The notes under the pieces were generated by a model, which saw nothing but the letters and a program-made list of their open reading frames with translations, did no database searches and was not told the origin of the DNA. The position numbers and the translations under genes were made by a program. DNA of 64,000 nucleotides from contig CM066982.1 of the NCBI GenBank assembly GCA_033977485.1, forward strand, positions 14,065,218 to 14,129,217. Reading direction: 5' to 3'. This DNA comes from Hydrangea macrophylla. Taxonomy: Eukaryota > Streptophyta > Magnoliopsida > Cornales > Hydrangeaceae. Positions 1 through 9,426 of this stretch are shown piece after piece; position 1 is the first letter of the stretch; each line of letters begins with the position of its first letter.

Positions 1-10
1 AGAGAAAGAT

Positions 11-198
11 TTTGAAGGAAAAGAAAAAAGGGTTAGAAACAATGCAAACCTAGGGAATGTTGTTATGAATTATGAACACAGATAATCTGGTAATGTTATG
101 AATTATGAACACAAATAGCTCAACTAATTAAATGAACATGTAAAAATTGGTAAATAAATAATTAAGTGGAAATAGGTGGAAGTGATAAATTAACATGT
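11..198 (+). repeat. Outer inverted arm, left copy
   Basis: This is the reverse complement of 3918-4072 with few mismatches. The left copy has an extra tandem duplication of about 34 bp (units containing TGTTATGAATTATGAACACA) that the right copy lacks. It ends in TAACATGT, where homology to the right arm stops and resumes at 1665. Confidence 0.8.
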
Positions 199-1363
199 AT
201 TATTAAGGAATATTAATTAATCCCACTTTCTTTTCTCTCATTTTTTAAACTCCCAATCAAAGCGTTAAGTGGAGACGTTTGAACCTCCTCTCCCCCATGT
301 TGTCGAAAAAAATCACATAACCATATTGACTCATCAAAGTATTTCTTTAAATCAAAACTCATTTTCAGTCCGTTCATATCAAATATCTTTGAATTAAAAT
401 CAAATTGTGACCCAAAAAAAATAAGTATGAAATCTGCATAAACTGAAAAAAACAATAATTTTGTTTTGTCAAAAACTTTTTTACTGGTAAGTTTAGTTTT
501 AGCATTGTCGTCCTAATATTTTTTTTTAATTTACTCCTTTAAAAAAAGAAGAGAGACTATTAATGTTCAAAATCATCAACAAAACACTTTTTAAGGAAAA
601 AATGGGGAAAAAAAAGAAGTAAAAAGAAGACCATACTTAAAAGAAAGAAACAAATCTTAAAAAAATCTTATGGTTGAATTTAAGAAAACCCAACTAAAAA
701 AAAAGAAGAAGTTGGTTTTAAGAATAACCTACTTATGGGGGGAAAAAAAACAAACGAAGGGAAAATAGGTGGTTTTTTTTTTCTTTGCTGAAGCTTATAA
801 ACTTTCTTTGCTGAAGCTTATAAACTTCCAGAATAAGGTTGTTTTTTTTTTTTTTTTGGTTTTTCAGAAAACCAACCAAATAAAAAAAGAATTGACAATA
901 CGTTATAAACCTAATTTTCAGTTGCATTAATTGGGGACTATTAATGTGAAATAGTCCCTAAAAGGATTTTTTTTTAAAAAAAAACCTGTTTTTCAAACAC
1001 AAAATTGACAAAACAATTTTTACAAAAAAGACATGGACAAAACAATATGTGTGTGCGTGTCTGTTACAATCAATTCCTTTCAACTCACAGATGCAAGTTT
1101 TTGATATAAAGTGATTCAAATTTGCACCTTCAAAAGACAAATTCCTTCTTAGATAGGTGACCCATTCTATATTTAGATAAGATCCATCACCATTCTATAA
1201 TTTTTATGCAAAAATAAACAGCAGTACTAAGTGAAACCCGATTCATTTCATTAAAAAGAAAAGGAAAAGAAAAATCAGTGCGCAAAAAATTCAATTGAGA
1301 CCCAAATCAAATCAAATAAAATCAAACAAAGACAAAATACAAACTCAGGATCAAACAAACTCC
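199..1363. other. AT-rich segment inside the left arm, no gene seen
   Basis: Poly-A and poly-T runs dominate. A 22-bp direct tandem duplication (TTTGCTGAAGCTTATAAAC core) lies near 783-828. I see no coding region. The stretch is absent from the mirror arm on the right. Confidence 0.5.
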
Positions 1364-1432
1364 TTGCAAGGGCATGTATGCAGTACGCAACATCTGCTCG
1401 AGGCCGAATTGCAGATGTAGCAGCCAAAATTT
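1364..1432 (-). pseudogene. ANTH-domain (AP180/clathrin-assembly) exon fragment
   Basis: On the minus strand a splice-acceptor-like TTTTGCAG is followed by codons reading ILAATSAIRPRADVAYCIHA and then LAR. This is the highly conserved stretch of plant ANTH-domain clathrin assembly proteins, which bind phosphoinositides and clathrin at sites of endocytosis. Only about 23 codons are present. The frame then runs into unrelated sequence, and a GT donor may lie just after the LAR codons (AGGAGTTTG). No other ANTH exon is visible nearby. The exon lies downstream, on the same strand, of the promoter-like left inner arm (2299 to 1831), so it may be exon 2 of the duplicated gene. It is a relic or captured fragment and not a functional gene. 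The family call is firm; the link to the inner arm is inferred. Confidence 0.75.
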
Positions 1433-1549
1433 CTGCAAAAATGGAACCAAAAACCAAAAATGAAATATTAAAATTTTCGCCCAAAAATAGAAAATCTAGA
1501 AAGAATATAGTTTGGATTTGTGAACAGTAAAAACTCACTCCTAATATGT

Positions 1550-1617
1550 CTCTCTTTGGGCGGACACTCTACGTGATTCGTAGCTCTCTTTGGGTGGACA
1601 CTCTACGTGATTCGTAG
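1550..1617 (+). repeat. 34-bp perfect-spaced tandem duplication
   Basis: Two adjacent copies begin CTCTCTTTGGG and end GATTCGTAG (1550-1583 and 1584-1617), with a single C/T difference. Confidence 0.9.
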
Positions 1618-1678
1618 ATTTAACAATCGCAACATCAACATCCTAATTACAGAAAATCTCATAATGAAAATAACATGT

Positions 1679-1792
1679 AAAACACACACTCACACACATC
1701 CAGAAACACACACATGCACTCAAACACGCACAGACACGCACACACATGCACAGACACGAACACACACACACGGGTCACACACACACACCCTC
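1679..1792 (+). repeat. CA-rich degenerate microsatellite, left
   Basis: The stretch has repeated CACACA with interspersed ATGCAC and ACACGCACAGACA. It matches 2840-2947 in direct orientation and 3370-3935 (minus the MITE) in inverted orientation. Confidence 0.8.
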
Positions 1793-1830
1793 TCTATATG
1801 CACACATGCAAACCAAACTAAGGGAGAGAG

Positions 1831-2299
1831 AGATTACCTACAGTGAGGGTGACGGCGACGGTGAGACGGAAGGCGCCGACGGCAATGGATATTCGGCAGT
1901 GAGAGAATGGGGAGACAGAGTGTGTAAAGAGTAGAGAGAGAGAGAGAGTGAAAATTTAATTTTTTTGAATGATGAGGGAGAAGAGTAACGTGAGACAGAG
2001 GAGGGATTGATGAGGGATTGATGAGAGAGAGAGAGGAGTTCATCAGGAGAAAAAGAGAGAGAGAGAGAACGTGGGGGACTGGGGAGTTATGTGAGGGAAG
2101 TTGAGGAGTAATGATAGGGAGGAAAGTTATATGGTATGTGAGGTTTGATGTGGGCTTGTTTTGTGACCGTTGGATTGAGCAGATCTAAGGGTGTAAGTTA
2201 ATGGTTGTGTGGTAAAGGCCAAGATTCAAAGATGAAAAAATTAGCAAATGTTGGCCGTTAGATCAGTTTTTTATGGGACCTACACCTTTGTCTAATATT
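1831..2299 (-). repeat. Inner palindrome arm, left (promoter/5' exon-like)
   Basis: This is the reverse complement of 2315-2772 over about 460 bp, with scattered indels mostly in GA/CT runs. On the minus strand it ends in CCCTCACT|GTAGGT, a splice-donor-like junction. The innermost bases are TCTAATATT. Confidence 0.85.
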
Positions 2300-2314
2300 A
2301 ATATAGATATTAAA

Positions 2315-2765
2315 AATATTAGAGAACGGTGTAGGTCCCATAAAAAAACTGATCTAAGGGCCAACATTTTTCAATTTTTTCATCTTTGAATCTTGGCCTT
2401 TACGATACAACCATTAACTTACACCCTTAGATTTGCTCAATCCAATAGTCACAAAACAAGCCTACATCAAAGCTCACATACTATATAACTTTCCTCCCCA
2501 TCACTACTCCCTCAACTTCCCTCACAACTTCCCTCACGTAATCCTCTCTCTCTCTCACACCCATCAAATCCCTCATCTGTCTCGTTACTCTTCTCACCCT
2601 CATCATTCAAAAACATTTAAATTTCATTCACTCCATATGCATCTCTCTCTCTCTCTCTCTCTACTCTTCACACACTCTCTCAGTCTCCCCATTCTCTCTC
2701 ACTGTCGAAGATCCATTACCGCAGGCGCCTTCCGTCTCACCGTCGTCGTCACCCTCACTGTAAGT

Positions 2766-2772
<7 letters not shown>
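2315..2772 (+). repeat. Inner palindrome arm, right (promoter/5' exon-like)
   Basis: This is the mirror of 1831-2299. It starts AATATTAGAG and contains CT-rich leader-like sequence. It ends with CCCTCACT|GTAAGT, a good plant 5' splice site. No coding exon follows on the plus strand. Confidence 0.85.

Positions 2773-2819
<47 letters not shown>
2769..2819 (+). repeat. (TC)n microsatellite
   Basis: About 25 uninterrupted TC dinucleotides follow the donor-like site. Confidence 0.95.
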
Positions 2820-2823
<4 letters not shown>

Positions 2824-2839
2824 ACGGCCAAACACAAAC

Positions 2840-2947
2840 ATGCAAACACAAACACGCACCCACACATATCCAGAAACACACACATGCACACAAACACGCA
2901 CAGACATGCACACAGATGCACAGTCACGAACACAGATGCACAATCAA
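2840..2947 (+). repeat. CA-rich degenerate microsatellite, right
   Basis: This stretch is similar in direct orientation to 1679-1792 (shared CAGAAACACACACATGCAC). It therefore does not follow the mirror symmetry of the rest of the region. Confidence 0.75.
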
Positions 2948-2950
2948 GCA

Positions 2951-3397
2951 CATGACCTTCAGACTTTTGAAGTTTGATGCTTTATCAATTTATTGTTTTG
3001 CTCGATTCTCATTTGGTTATGCAATTGGGCCAAATTTTACCTTGCAGATTGACATTTAAGTTTGACCCAATTACATCTATTCTTCACATAGTACTATGTA
3101 AATGTATCATGTATGTAATCTTATTGTAAGTTTACTTCCCTTATCATTACAGAACTTATATGTTACCTATTTGACTTCTTTATCTATTCGATAAGCTATA
3201 TGTAATGTCTTTTAGTTTGGTTTGCAGTTTGGAATTGATTTGAGTAAGTTTATGGGCAGATGTGAACTTGCAAATGTGTTGAGCGTGACTAGACCTTAAA
3301 ATTGATGAATGTTCTTTTTATGGATGATGAAAGGAGTTCTGCTTTATGATTTTGCATAACAGATATGCCCCATTGTTTGTGACTGTGCATGTGTGTG
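2951..3397. other. Non-coding segment of the right arm
   Basis: Ordinary AT-rich sequence with no supported gene. Its last about 28 bp (TGTGACTGTGCATGTGTGTG) mirror the CA-rich left stretch. Confidence 0.4.
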
Positions 3398-3652
3398 CAG
3401 GGGCGAATGTAGGAGTTTTGGTTGGGGGGGGCAAAAAATAACCGGGGGTTCAGGGGCAGCGCCCCTGACTCGAATTTTTTAGCTTCAAAAGGGATAAATT
3501 AGAAATTTAAGGGACAAAAATGAATAAAGTATGGAATAATTAATGTAAAGGAATTATTTTAAAAAGTTGATGGTGCAATTAAGGGGCAAAATTGAATAAA
3601 ATATGTAATATATAAGGTAAAAGAATTTTTTTTTTTTTTTTTTTTTTAAAGT

Positions 3653-3685
<33 letters not shown>

Positions 3686-3857
3686 GGGGAGGTTGTGGGC
3701 AAAATGAACAAAATATAGAATATATAAGGTAAAATAATTATTTTGAAAAGTTGGGGGGCAATTAAGAGGCAAAAATGAATAAAGTATGGAATATATAACG
3801 TAAAATGATTCACCCCCCCCCCCCCCCCCTCCTTAGAGCCTTCCTCATCCGCCCTTG
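3398..3857. mobile_element. hAT-like MITE with homopolymer runs
   Basis: The ends are CAGGGGCGAATGTAGGAG and the reverse complement CAAGGGCGGATGAGGAAG, matching the CAGGGGCGGA terminus common in plant hAT elements. The flanks are TGTGTGTG and TGTGTGCG, a 7/8 match to an 8-bp TSD. The interior has three degenerate copies of a unit built on GGGGCAAAATGAATAAA and a poly-T plus poly-G run (about 3627-3684). A poly-C run (about 3813-3829) sits near the right end. There are no coding sequences. It splits the GT-rich right arm of the palindrome, so it is younger than that duplication. Confidence 0.7.
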
Positions 3858-3917
3858 TGTGTGCGCGGGTTTGTGTTCATGTGTATGTTTGTGGATGTGT
3901 GTGAGTGTGTGTTTTAC

Positions 3918-4072
3918 ATGTTAATTTATCACTTCCACCCATTTCCCACTGATTTATTTATTTACCAATTTTTACATGTTCATTTAATTAGTTGAGCTAT
4001 CTGTGTTCATAATTCATAACAACATTCCCTGGGTTTGCACAGTTTCTAACCCTTTTTTCTTTACATTTCTCG
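3918..4072 (-). repeat. Outer inverted arm, right copy
   Basis: This is the mirror of 11-198, from TTTTACATGTTAATTTATC to the CTTTACATTTC end. Confidence 0.8.
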
Positions 4073-4900
4073 AATAAGTGTTTCTCTGATTTTGATAAGG
4101 TAACGAATAACAATTGGATTGCCGAAGAAAGTACGTTTCTTTCCTCTTATGTAATGTCTCTTTGATGGGTTGTTTAGGTAATTAAAAAGTAAGAACAAGA
4201 GGCGTCTAGGCCAAAAAAAAAAAAAAAAGAAGAGTACTAAGAACAAGAGGAATTGACAGTACCTGTACAAACAGTGATTCCACACTGTCTCACCGTCCAC
4301 CACCACTGCTGCTGGCCACCTTCATAATCAATGGAATCACGGTAATCCCTCTCTGCCTTTATATCTGTTAGCCTTAAGGTATATTAAGGCATATTTAATT
4401 ATGTTTTGATGATGTCAAATATGCTATGATAATTACATGATTCATATTGTTTCATTCCTTGTTATTATCATAGTCATTTTTATGCTCATATATAATCTCA
4501 TGTATTAATATTGTATCAATGTTTTAACATCTTTGTGTGCATGAGATTTAATTGATGTAGATCAAGATTACAAGGAGCTCAACAAGGATCAAGCTTGAAG
4601 ACTTGAAGATATTTCATCCTTGGTTGAAGTCTAGGACTTTCATTGTAAGGCATCTCGATCTCACACTCATAAGGGCTCAAACAAACTCTAAAAGTTAAAG
4701 TTTTGGAAATAAATTTTAAGTGGATCATCTTTAAAGCAATACCCCAACTAATTGGAAAATAATTAAATGTTGAATCTTATATGGTTGGAAAGGTATTTGA
4801 ATTTAGTTTCCAAAACATCAAACGGATCGCAAATCCAATTTTTGTAGAGGGAGTTATGGCCATTTTAGTGGAGATGTGTCAGGCTGTCAAACAGGGAGGG

Positions 4901-5012
4901 GCAGTCGACTGAAGGCTCGATGCAGTCGACTGAAGTGAGTAGAATGCTAACAGAACCCTCTGTAAACACATCTCAATCGACTGCTTCAAGGTCCAGTCGA
5001 CTGAATCGACCT
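4901..5012 (+). repeat. GTCGAC dyad block in the solo LTR
   Basis: There are four copies of CAGTCGACTGAA or near variants, each centred on palindromic GTCGAC (one reads ATCGAC). The block ends about 80 bp before the TATA box. Confidence 0.85.
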
Positions 5013-5088
5013 GAAAGGCAATAACGGCTAGTTTTTAAAGGGGTTTTTAATTACCAAACTTGCCACCAACGGCTATAATCTTCCAAGG

Positions 5089-5100
5089 CCTATAAATACA
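5089..5100 (+). promoter_or_regulatory. LTR TATA box
   Basis: CCTATAAATACA lies in the middle of the solo LTR, where the U3/R promoter of a plant LTR would be. It probably drives transcription rightward if active. Confidence 0.6.
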
Positions 5101-5668
5101 TGTTTTCCCAAGCTATTTGGGGTTGAGATTTTGATTGGAAAACATAGTATTGATCACACATCTCTTTGATCTTTAAACATTATCATTTGAGCCCTAGTTG
5201 TGCGAGTTTATCAATTTGGTCAAATCTTTCATTTGTATTTCTTGAGAGAGGAAAATTGTAGTGAGCTTTAATTGTATTATCCACTCTAGAGAGAGAGAGA
5301 GTTATCACTTTGTATTCAATTCAATTTGTAAAGGTTGAGGGTTAGTAACCCTTGTGTGCAAAGAAGAGGTGTTCTTCTTTGGGAGAGATTGAAGGCTCTT
5401 GTAACGGTTTGGTGCACACCCGTAAGTGCTCCGAGAACGGTTTGGTCTACACCCGTGAAGTAGATCGGAGTAAAGGAATTCTCAAGAGGTGTTCTTGAGG
5501 GGTGGACGTAGGCCGCAGTGCGATTGCCGAACCACTTGAAAAATTGGTTTGCATGTATTTCTTCCCTTATCTCTTTAGTTAATTGCTTATGATTGTGTTT
5601 AATTTGCAATTTTGTTTTTAAAAGGTTAATTTCCGCTATAAGGTTTCCATTTTTGGGCCAACAATATC

Positions 5669-6691
5669 TTTGTTTCGTGTGTCTATGTGTGTGGAATCAC
5701 TGTTTGCTTGTGTGTGTGCGCGCGCGCCTCAGTGAGAAAATAAGTCCAGTAATGTGATATTACTCTCATGATCGACTCCGCTCTTAGTTTTGTGCAACCA
5801 CTGTTTTGTGTTTCTTTTCTTACTCATGCAAGAAAATAACATAATCTGGGAAGACCAAAATTTTTTTGGTAAATAATGGTGCAATGAATTATAGCAAATT
5901 GGAGGATGCTCGGTTGCTAATGGCTTAGAAATATAACACGTTATTAATTATGAAAATCATCAGGCCCACTTGATTTTAATGTTTTAAAATTTCAGCATTT
6001 GTTTTTGTATTTTGCCCCTTCTAATGGTTACTTTTGCATATGACATTGTTTTAACACAATAATTTTAATTTTAGATATAACATTCCTTGGCCCTTTTGCT
6101 TTTTGACAGTGAGAAATTGGGTTGTAGTTTAATTGTTGTATTAGTTTTCATGTCCGGAAGTAAAATTGTCAAATGTCATCAATAATTTTAGGATTATGCG
6201 GTTGAGGAATAAAGCATAGCATGACTAAACTAATTAGGAAATGAGGGGTGTGGTGTTATCAACAAGGATAAATTTTCAGTGGAGACACATGAATGAGTGA
6301 GGTTTCCTGAATCTATAATAAGTTTGTGTTTCTGAAATTTTTTTTTTGTTTTGCACTGAGAATTATTCTCATTAGAAATTTTCCCACCTGATTTTTAGAA
6401 TTTTTTTTTGTTCGCAATATACATAAATAATTAGTGATTTCCCACTATGTGTTTGACTTTACTTAATTGTTTGATTGACAATCACTGATTTCTTGAATTT
6501 TTTTTTTGTTTGCAAGAATATATTGTTCGGTACTTTCTCTCTTATTTTGTTTGTTGTTCCAAAAACAAATCATGAGTTATTCTTAAATGACATGGACAAC
6601 TAAGTTTTTTAATCATTTAAATGGCACTGAACAATTTTATTTAAAGGATCAAATTATGTTGGTTAACTATGTTGGCATTTAATTGTGCTAG
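5669..6691. other. Intergenic, no gene seen
   Basis: A GTGTGTGTGCGCGCGCGC run lies near 5710-5727. Between 6330 and 6520 the phrase GAATTTTTTTTTTGTTTGCA recurs three times at about 90-100 bp spacing. Otherwise it is unremarkable AT-rich DNA. Confidence 0.5.
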
Positions 6692-6812
6692 GTTCTAGAA
6701 TTGGATGGAATTGTTGCAAGAGACAACAAGAAGAATATGAAGGCATGCTCTATTGGTTGTGAGGAACAATGAGGAGCTTGGAAAGCTTCTTGATCGTGTA
6801 ACAACTAAATTA
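6692..6812 (+). pseudogene. Histone H2A fragment
   Basis: From 6692 the plus frame reads VLEL..VARDNKK, the conserved helix and loop of canonical plant histone H2A. After a 1-nt frame change at about 6732 it continues RI, a stop, then RHALLVVRNNEELGKLL and a degraded VT.. end. This covers about 40 codons of the histone-fold C-terminal half, with one frameshift and one in-frame stop (TGA at 6738-6740). No N-terminal exon is seen upstream and the C-terminal tail is lost. Canonical H2A builds the H2A-H2B dimer of the nucleosome; this copy cannot. The ARDNKK motif favours canonical/H2A.X over H2A.Z. An AG acceptor-like base pair precedes the first codon, so it could be an old second exon. Confidence 0.75.
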
Positions 6813-7153
6813 GTAAAGGTTGTTAGGTTTTTTCTTTTTGAAAATTTTTATTTTCATTGTGAATAAGTAATTTCTTAATTTCATGCTATTTTTATTTTGA
6901 GCTCTTAATTTTGAGGAATTTTTGGGCACTTCGAGATTAACATATGTCATGCCTTTGTGGTAAGGTACCCATAATTTGTGTTGTTCTTGAACGACATGGG
7001 CAACTAAGGTTTTTTTTTTTTTTTTCACAAAAAAAAAAAAAAAAAGTTTTGAATGACTAGGACAGCATTATGCAAATGATTAAATAGCTTCATTAAATTT
7101 TTTTGCCCCGTGCCCGTACGTACTAGTACCTATATATATATATATATATAGTA
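6813..7153. other. AT-rich spacer with (TA)n
   Basis: Poly-T/poly-A near 7010-7045 and a (TA)n run at about 7133-7150. No gene seen. Confidence 0.5.
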
Positions 7154-7339
7154 ACAAAAATGATAGGGATACACACCAAATGACACACTAAACGACCCAC
7201 TAGCTTTAAATGCATGTACCCTGTGCTATGTAAGTGATGCACAAAAAAATGTGAAAAATTCAAATAACACAATGTACATGCATTTAAAACACAATGTGTC
7301 GTTTAGTGTGTCGTTTAGTGGGTATCCCAATCATTGTTG
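7154..7339. mobile_element. 186-bp MITE with 8-bp TSD
   Basis: Imperfect inverted ends (AATGATAGGGATAC and AATGATTGGGATAC when read inward) bound the element. It is flanked by perfect TSD ATATAGTA (7146-7153 and 7340-7347), so hAT-like. The inner part carries a CTTTAAATGCATGTACC phrase that also occurs at 60560-60585. Confidence 0.75.
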
Positions 7340-8487
7340 ATATAGTAATGTAGTTCCAATGCCGCATGGCACTATTAATAGAATTGAGATGCCACAAGGT
7401 ATTGTTAGACTATTATGGTATAGATAGATACATCATATATGTATAAATATCACATAATTAAAAAAAAAAAAGAAAAGAAAAAGAAAAAAGAAAATGGAAC
7501 AAAATTAATGAAACCACCCACTCTCTCGGGTCTCCAACGTGAATTCAAGTATTTGAATTTAAAAAAAAAAAAATCATGCACAGTTATATTTATATATCCC
7601 ACTTTCCTTACTTTATTTCATTACAACAGTATTTCTTTCCTAACTCCCTTCTCCTAAATTCTCTCTCAATTTTAGTTTTTAATTCAATTTTAAACCAAAA
7701 TCAAATAACCACCATCCATCAGCAACGGTTATCAGCGAAAAAGAAAGTACATAATCTGCCCTTCTCAAGTAAGATTGAAATTGAGAAATCCCTAACAACT
7801 TCCAGATTCTCACGTATCATTCATCATAAGCGTTTAATCTCTCATCTTCCGCCTAATCATCTCCCACAAATCTATCTCAATAGGGGCAATCTTCCCTTAG
7901 TTTTTTTTTTGTCCCAATGCAATCTTTCTTATTTTGCTCCCAGTGCAATCTATCTTCAGTCTGGTATGTTGTCCCTGCCTTCCCCCCCCCCCCCCCCCCC
8001 CCCCCCCTCTCTCTCTCTCTCTCTGTATATATGGATGTGTAACATTTGTGTGTGCAATTTTTCGGGTCTACTGCAGTGTGAGGGTGAAAGAAAAGCAACA
8101 GAAAATTGCCTGCAATAGTTGGATTAAGGACCATGTTATTGAGGTTTGGTTTACTTGAGACATGAACAGTTCGTATGTTTTGGGTTGATAGTGACGATCG
8201 GTTGTTCTTGATAATTCCCTCAAATAATTCCGATTCCAATTCAAATTGTTAGTTCTGATGATGTCTGCTTTGTTGGGTATTTACATTCGAAGTTCTATAT
8301 TATCTTTGTGTAATGTACAGTTTTAATTAGAATGCATTTTTGCCTACCCTTTGCCTACCCTCTTCTCCCATTCACTAATGCAGTGGGGTCCAGTATTAAA
8401 TGAAAATTACTTTGTTTACTTATCTAGAAATGTTACGGAGTACAATGTAGGCTTATTAGTGATATCTTAATTTATTTTTGTCATACC
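7340..8487. other. Non-coding; possible body of a Helitron-like element
   Basis: CT-rich leader-like sequence (7620-7900), the poly-C/(TC)n tract, and no recognisable gene. Short open frames here run through simple repeats. Confidence 0.35.
7982..8024 (+). repeat. Poly-C followed by (TC)n
   Basis: About 26 consecutive C residues run directly into about 9 TC units. Confidence 0.95.
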
Positions 8488-8512
8488 TATGCATATCACG
8501 GGTCAATGCTAG
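8488..8512 (+). mobile_element. Helitron-like 3' terminus
   Basis: The sequence ACCTATGCATATCACGGGT followed by CAATGCTAG and then T fits a plant Helitron 3' end (hairpin, then CTAG|T). The left half of the hairpin stem has decayed. I cannot place the 5' TC end. Confidence 0.45.
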
Positions 8513-8523
8513 TATATATATAT

Positions 8524-8555
<32 letters not shown>
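8513..8555 (+). repeat. (TA)n microsatellite
   Basis: Nearly pure TA repeats directly after the Helitron-like end. Confidence 0.9.
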
Positions 8556-8587
8556 GTATGGGGAATGCTTGCATCACGGTGTCTTTT

Positions 8588-8700
8588 TAGCGACGAAAAA
8601 AAACCACTTTTAGCAACAAAATTTTTCTTTGCTAAAACTTTTCACCTTTAGCGACGAAATTTGTCGTTATAAAATATTTTTTTGTTGCTAAAAATTGATG
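8588..8700 (+). repeat. TTTAGCGACGAAATTT inverted microrepeats
   Basis: TTTTAGCGACGAAA occurs at about 8588. A second copy at about 8648 reads TTTAGCGACGAAATTTGTCG, a dyad. Variants (TTTTAGCAACAAAATTT) lie between. Such GCGACGAAA/TTTGTCGC words are frequent near ends of plant CACTA-type elements. I see no CACTA terminus next to them. Confidence 0.5.
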
Positions 8701-8904
8701 TATGCGCTGCTAACCTCCAACCACCGTGTTGTAGGTTAGCAGTCTCCTATATATATACACACACATACATATACATATATTTTGGTCTTTTAAACATGGG
8801 TTCTTTAGATTTCAGTCCTTTATTGTAGCCGTTTCTAGAAATTGATCCATTTCATAAGTCAATTTAAAAATTAGTCCCTCACCTATTTTGAGGACCAAAA
8901 TACC

Positions 8905-9042
8905 CCTACTCCCATAAATTAGTGTTTTGAAATTCAAACCCCATATTTATTATATATTTATATATATATAGCTATGTATATATAGAGAGAGAGAGAAATA
9001 CTCCCATAAATCAGGGTTTTGAAATTCAAAACCCAAATTTGT

Positions 9043-9074
<32 letters not shown>

Positions 9075-9090
9075 GACAGAAATAGAGAAT
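8905..9090 (+). repeat. Tandem duplication, about 92-bp unit
   Basis: Two successive copies each begin ACTCCCATAAAT(T/C)AG and run through TTTTGAAATTCAAA into TA-rich tails of different length. Confidence 0.8.
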
Positions 9091-9116
9091 TAACAGAAAA
9101 AATTATACAATAGAGC

Positions 9117-9426
9117 ATGAAAAATGAGAAATTCCTCACTTTAAAATAACATAAGTGAGAAATTTTAACATAAGTGAGGAATTTCTCAATAACATGGTAC
9201 GAAATTCTGTATATTTTCGTGAGAAAGTCTCACTTCTAACCATAATGAGAAATTTCTCACTTTAAAATGCAACACTAACCATAAGTGAGAAATTTCTTAT
9301 TATGGTTAGTAAACCATAAATTTCTCATTAATAATACAAATTTCTCACCAAAACAAACAAAATTATGGTCAGTGACCATTAATAATTATACAAATTTCTC
9401 ACAAAAAACACACAAAATTTCTCACC
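9117..9426. repeat. GTGAGAAATTTCTCAC dyad microrepeat cluster
   Basis: About ten full or half copies of the palindrome GTGAGAAATTTCTCAC occur in 310 bp, in both orientations, separated by non-repetitive AT-rich bases. Confidence 0.8.

Larger units (their letters stand above)
11..4072. repeat. Large decayed inverted duplication (palindrome)
   Basis: Two copies of one region face each other around a 15-nt spacer at 2300-2314. The inner arms are 1831-2299 and 2315-2772, and the outer arms are 11-198 and 3918-4072. CA-rich sequence on the left (1665-1765) matches GT-rich sequence on the right (3370-3397 plus 3858-3935). The right arm was later split by a hAT-like MITE. The left arm alone keeps about 1.5 kb (199-1672) that includes an ANTH-type exon. 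The inner arms look like a promoter plus a 5' untranslated exon ending in a splice donor (GTAAGT on the right, GTAGGT on the left), so I infer a head-to-head duplication of the 5' end of a gene. Confidence 0.75.
4366..5663 (+). mobile_element. Solo LTR, copia-like (SIRE/Maximus type)
   Basis: The 1298-bp unit starts TGTTAGCC and ends GGCCAACA (TG..CA with TGTT/AACA inverted tips). It is flanked by perfect 5-bp TSDs ATATC (4361-4365 and 5664-5668). No internal domain or second LTR is present, so it is a solo LTR left by LTR-LTR recombination. Sequence near 5400-5540 (two CGGTTTGG..ACACCCGT phrases, then AGTGCGATTGCCGAACCACT) is typical of long copia LTRs of the SIRE lineage, from my memory of such LTRs. 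Four AGTCGACTGA-type dyads sit at 4901-5012. Confidence 0.85.

Noticed and set aside
2433..3059. 208-codon open frame on the plus strand
   Set aside because: It runs through CT and CA repeats (Leu-Ser and His-Lys-Thr runs) of the palindrome arm; composition is that of simple repeats and not protein.
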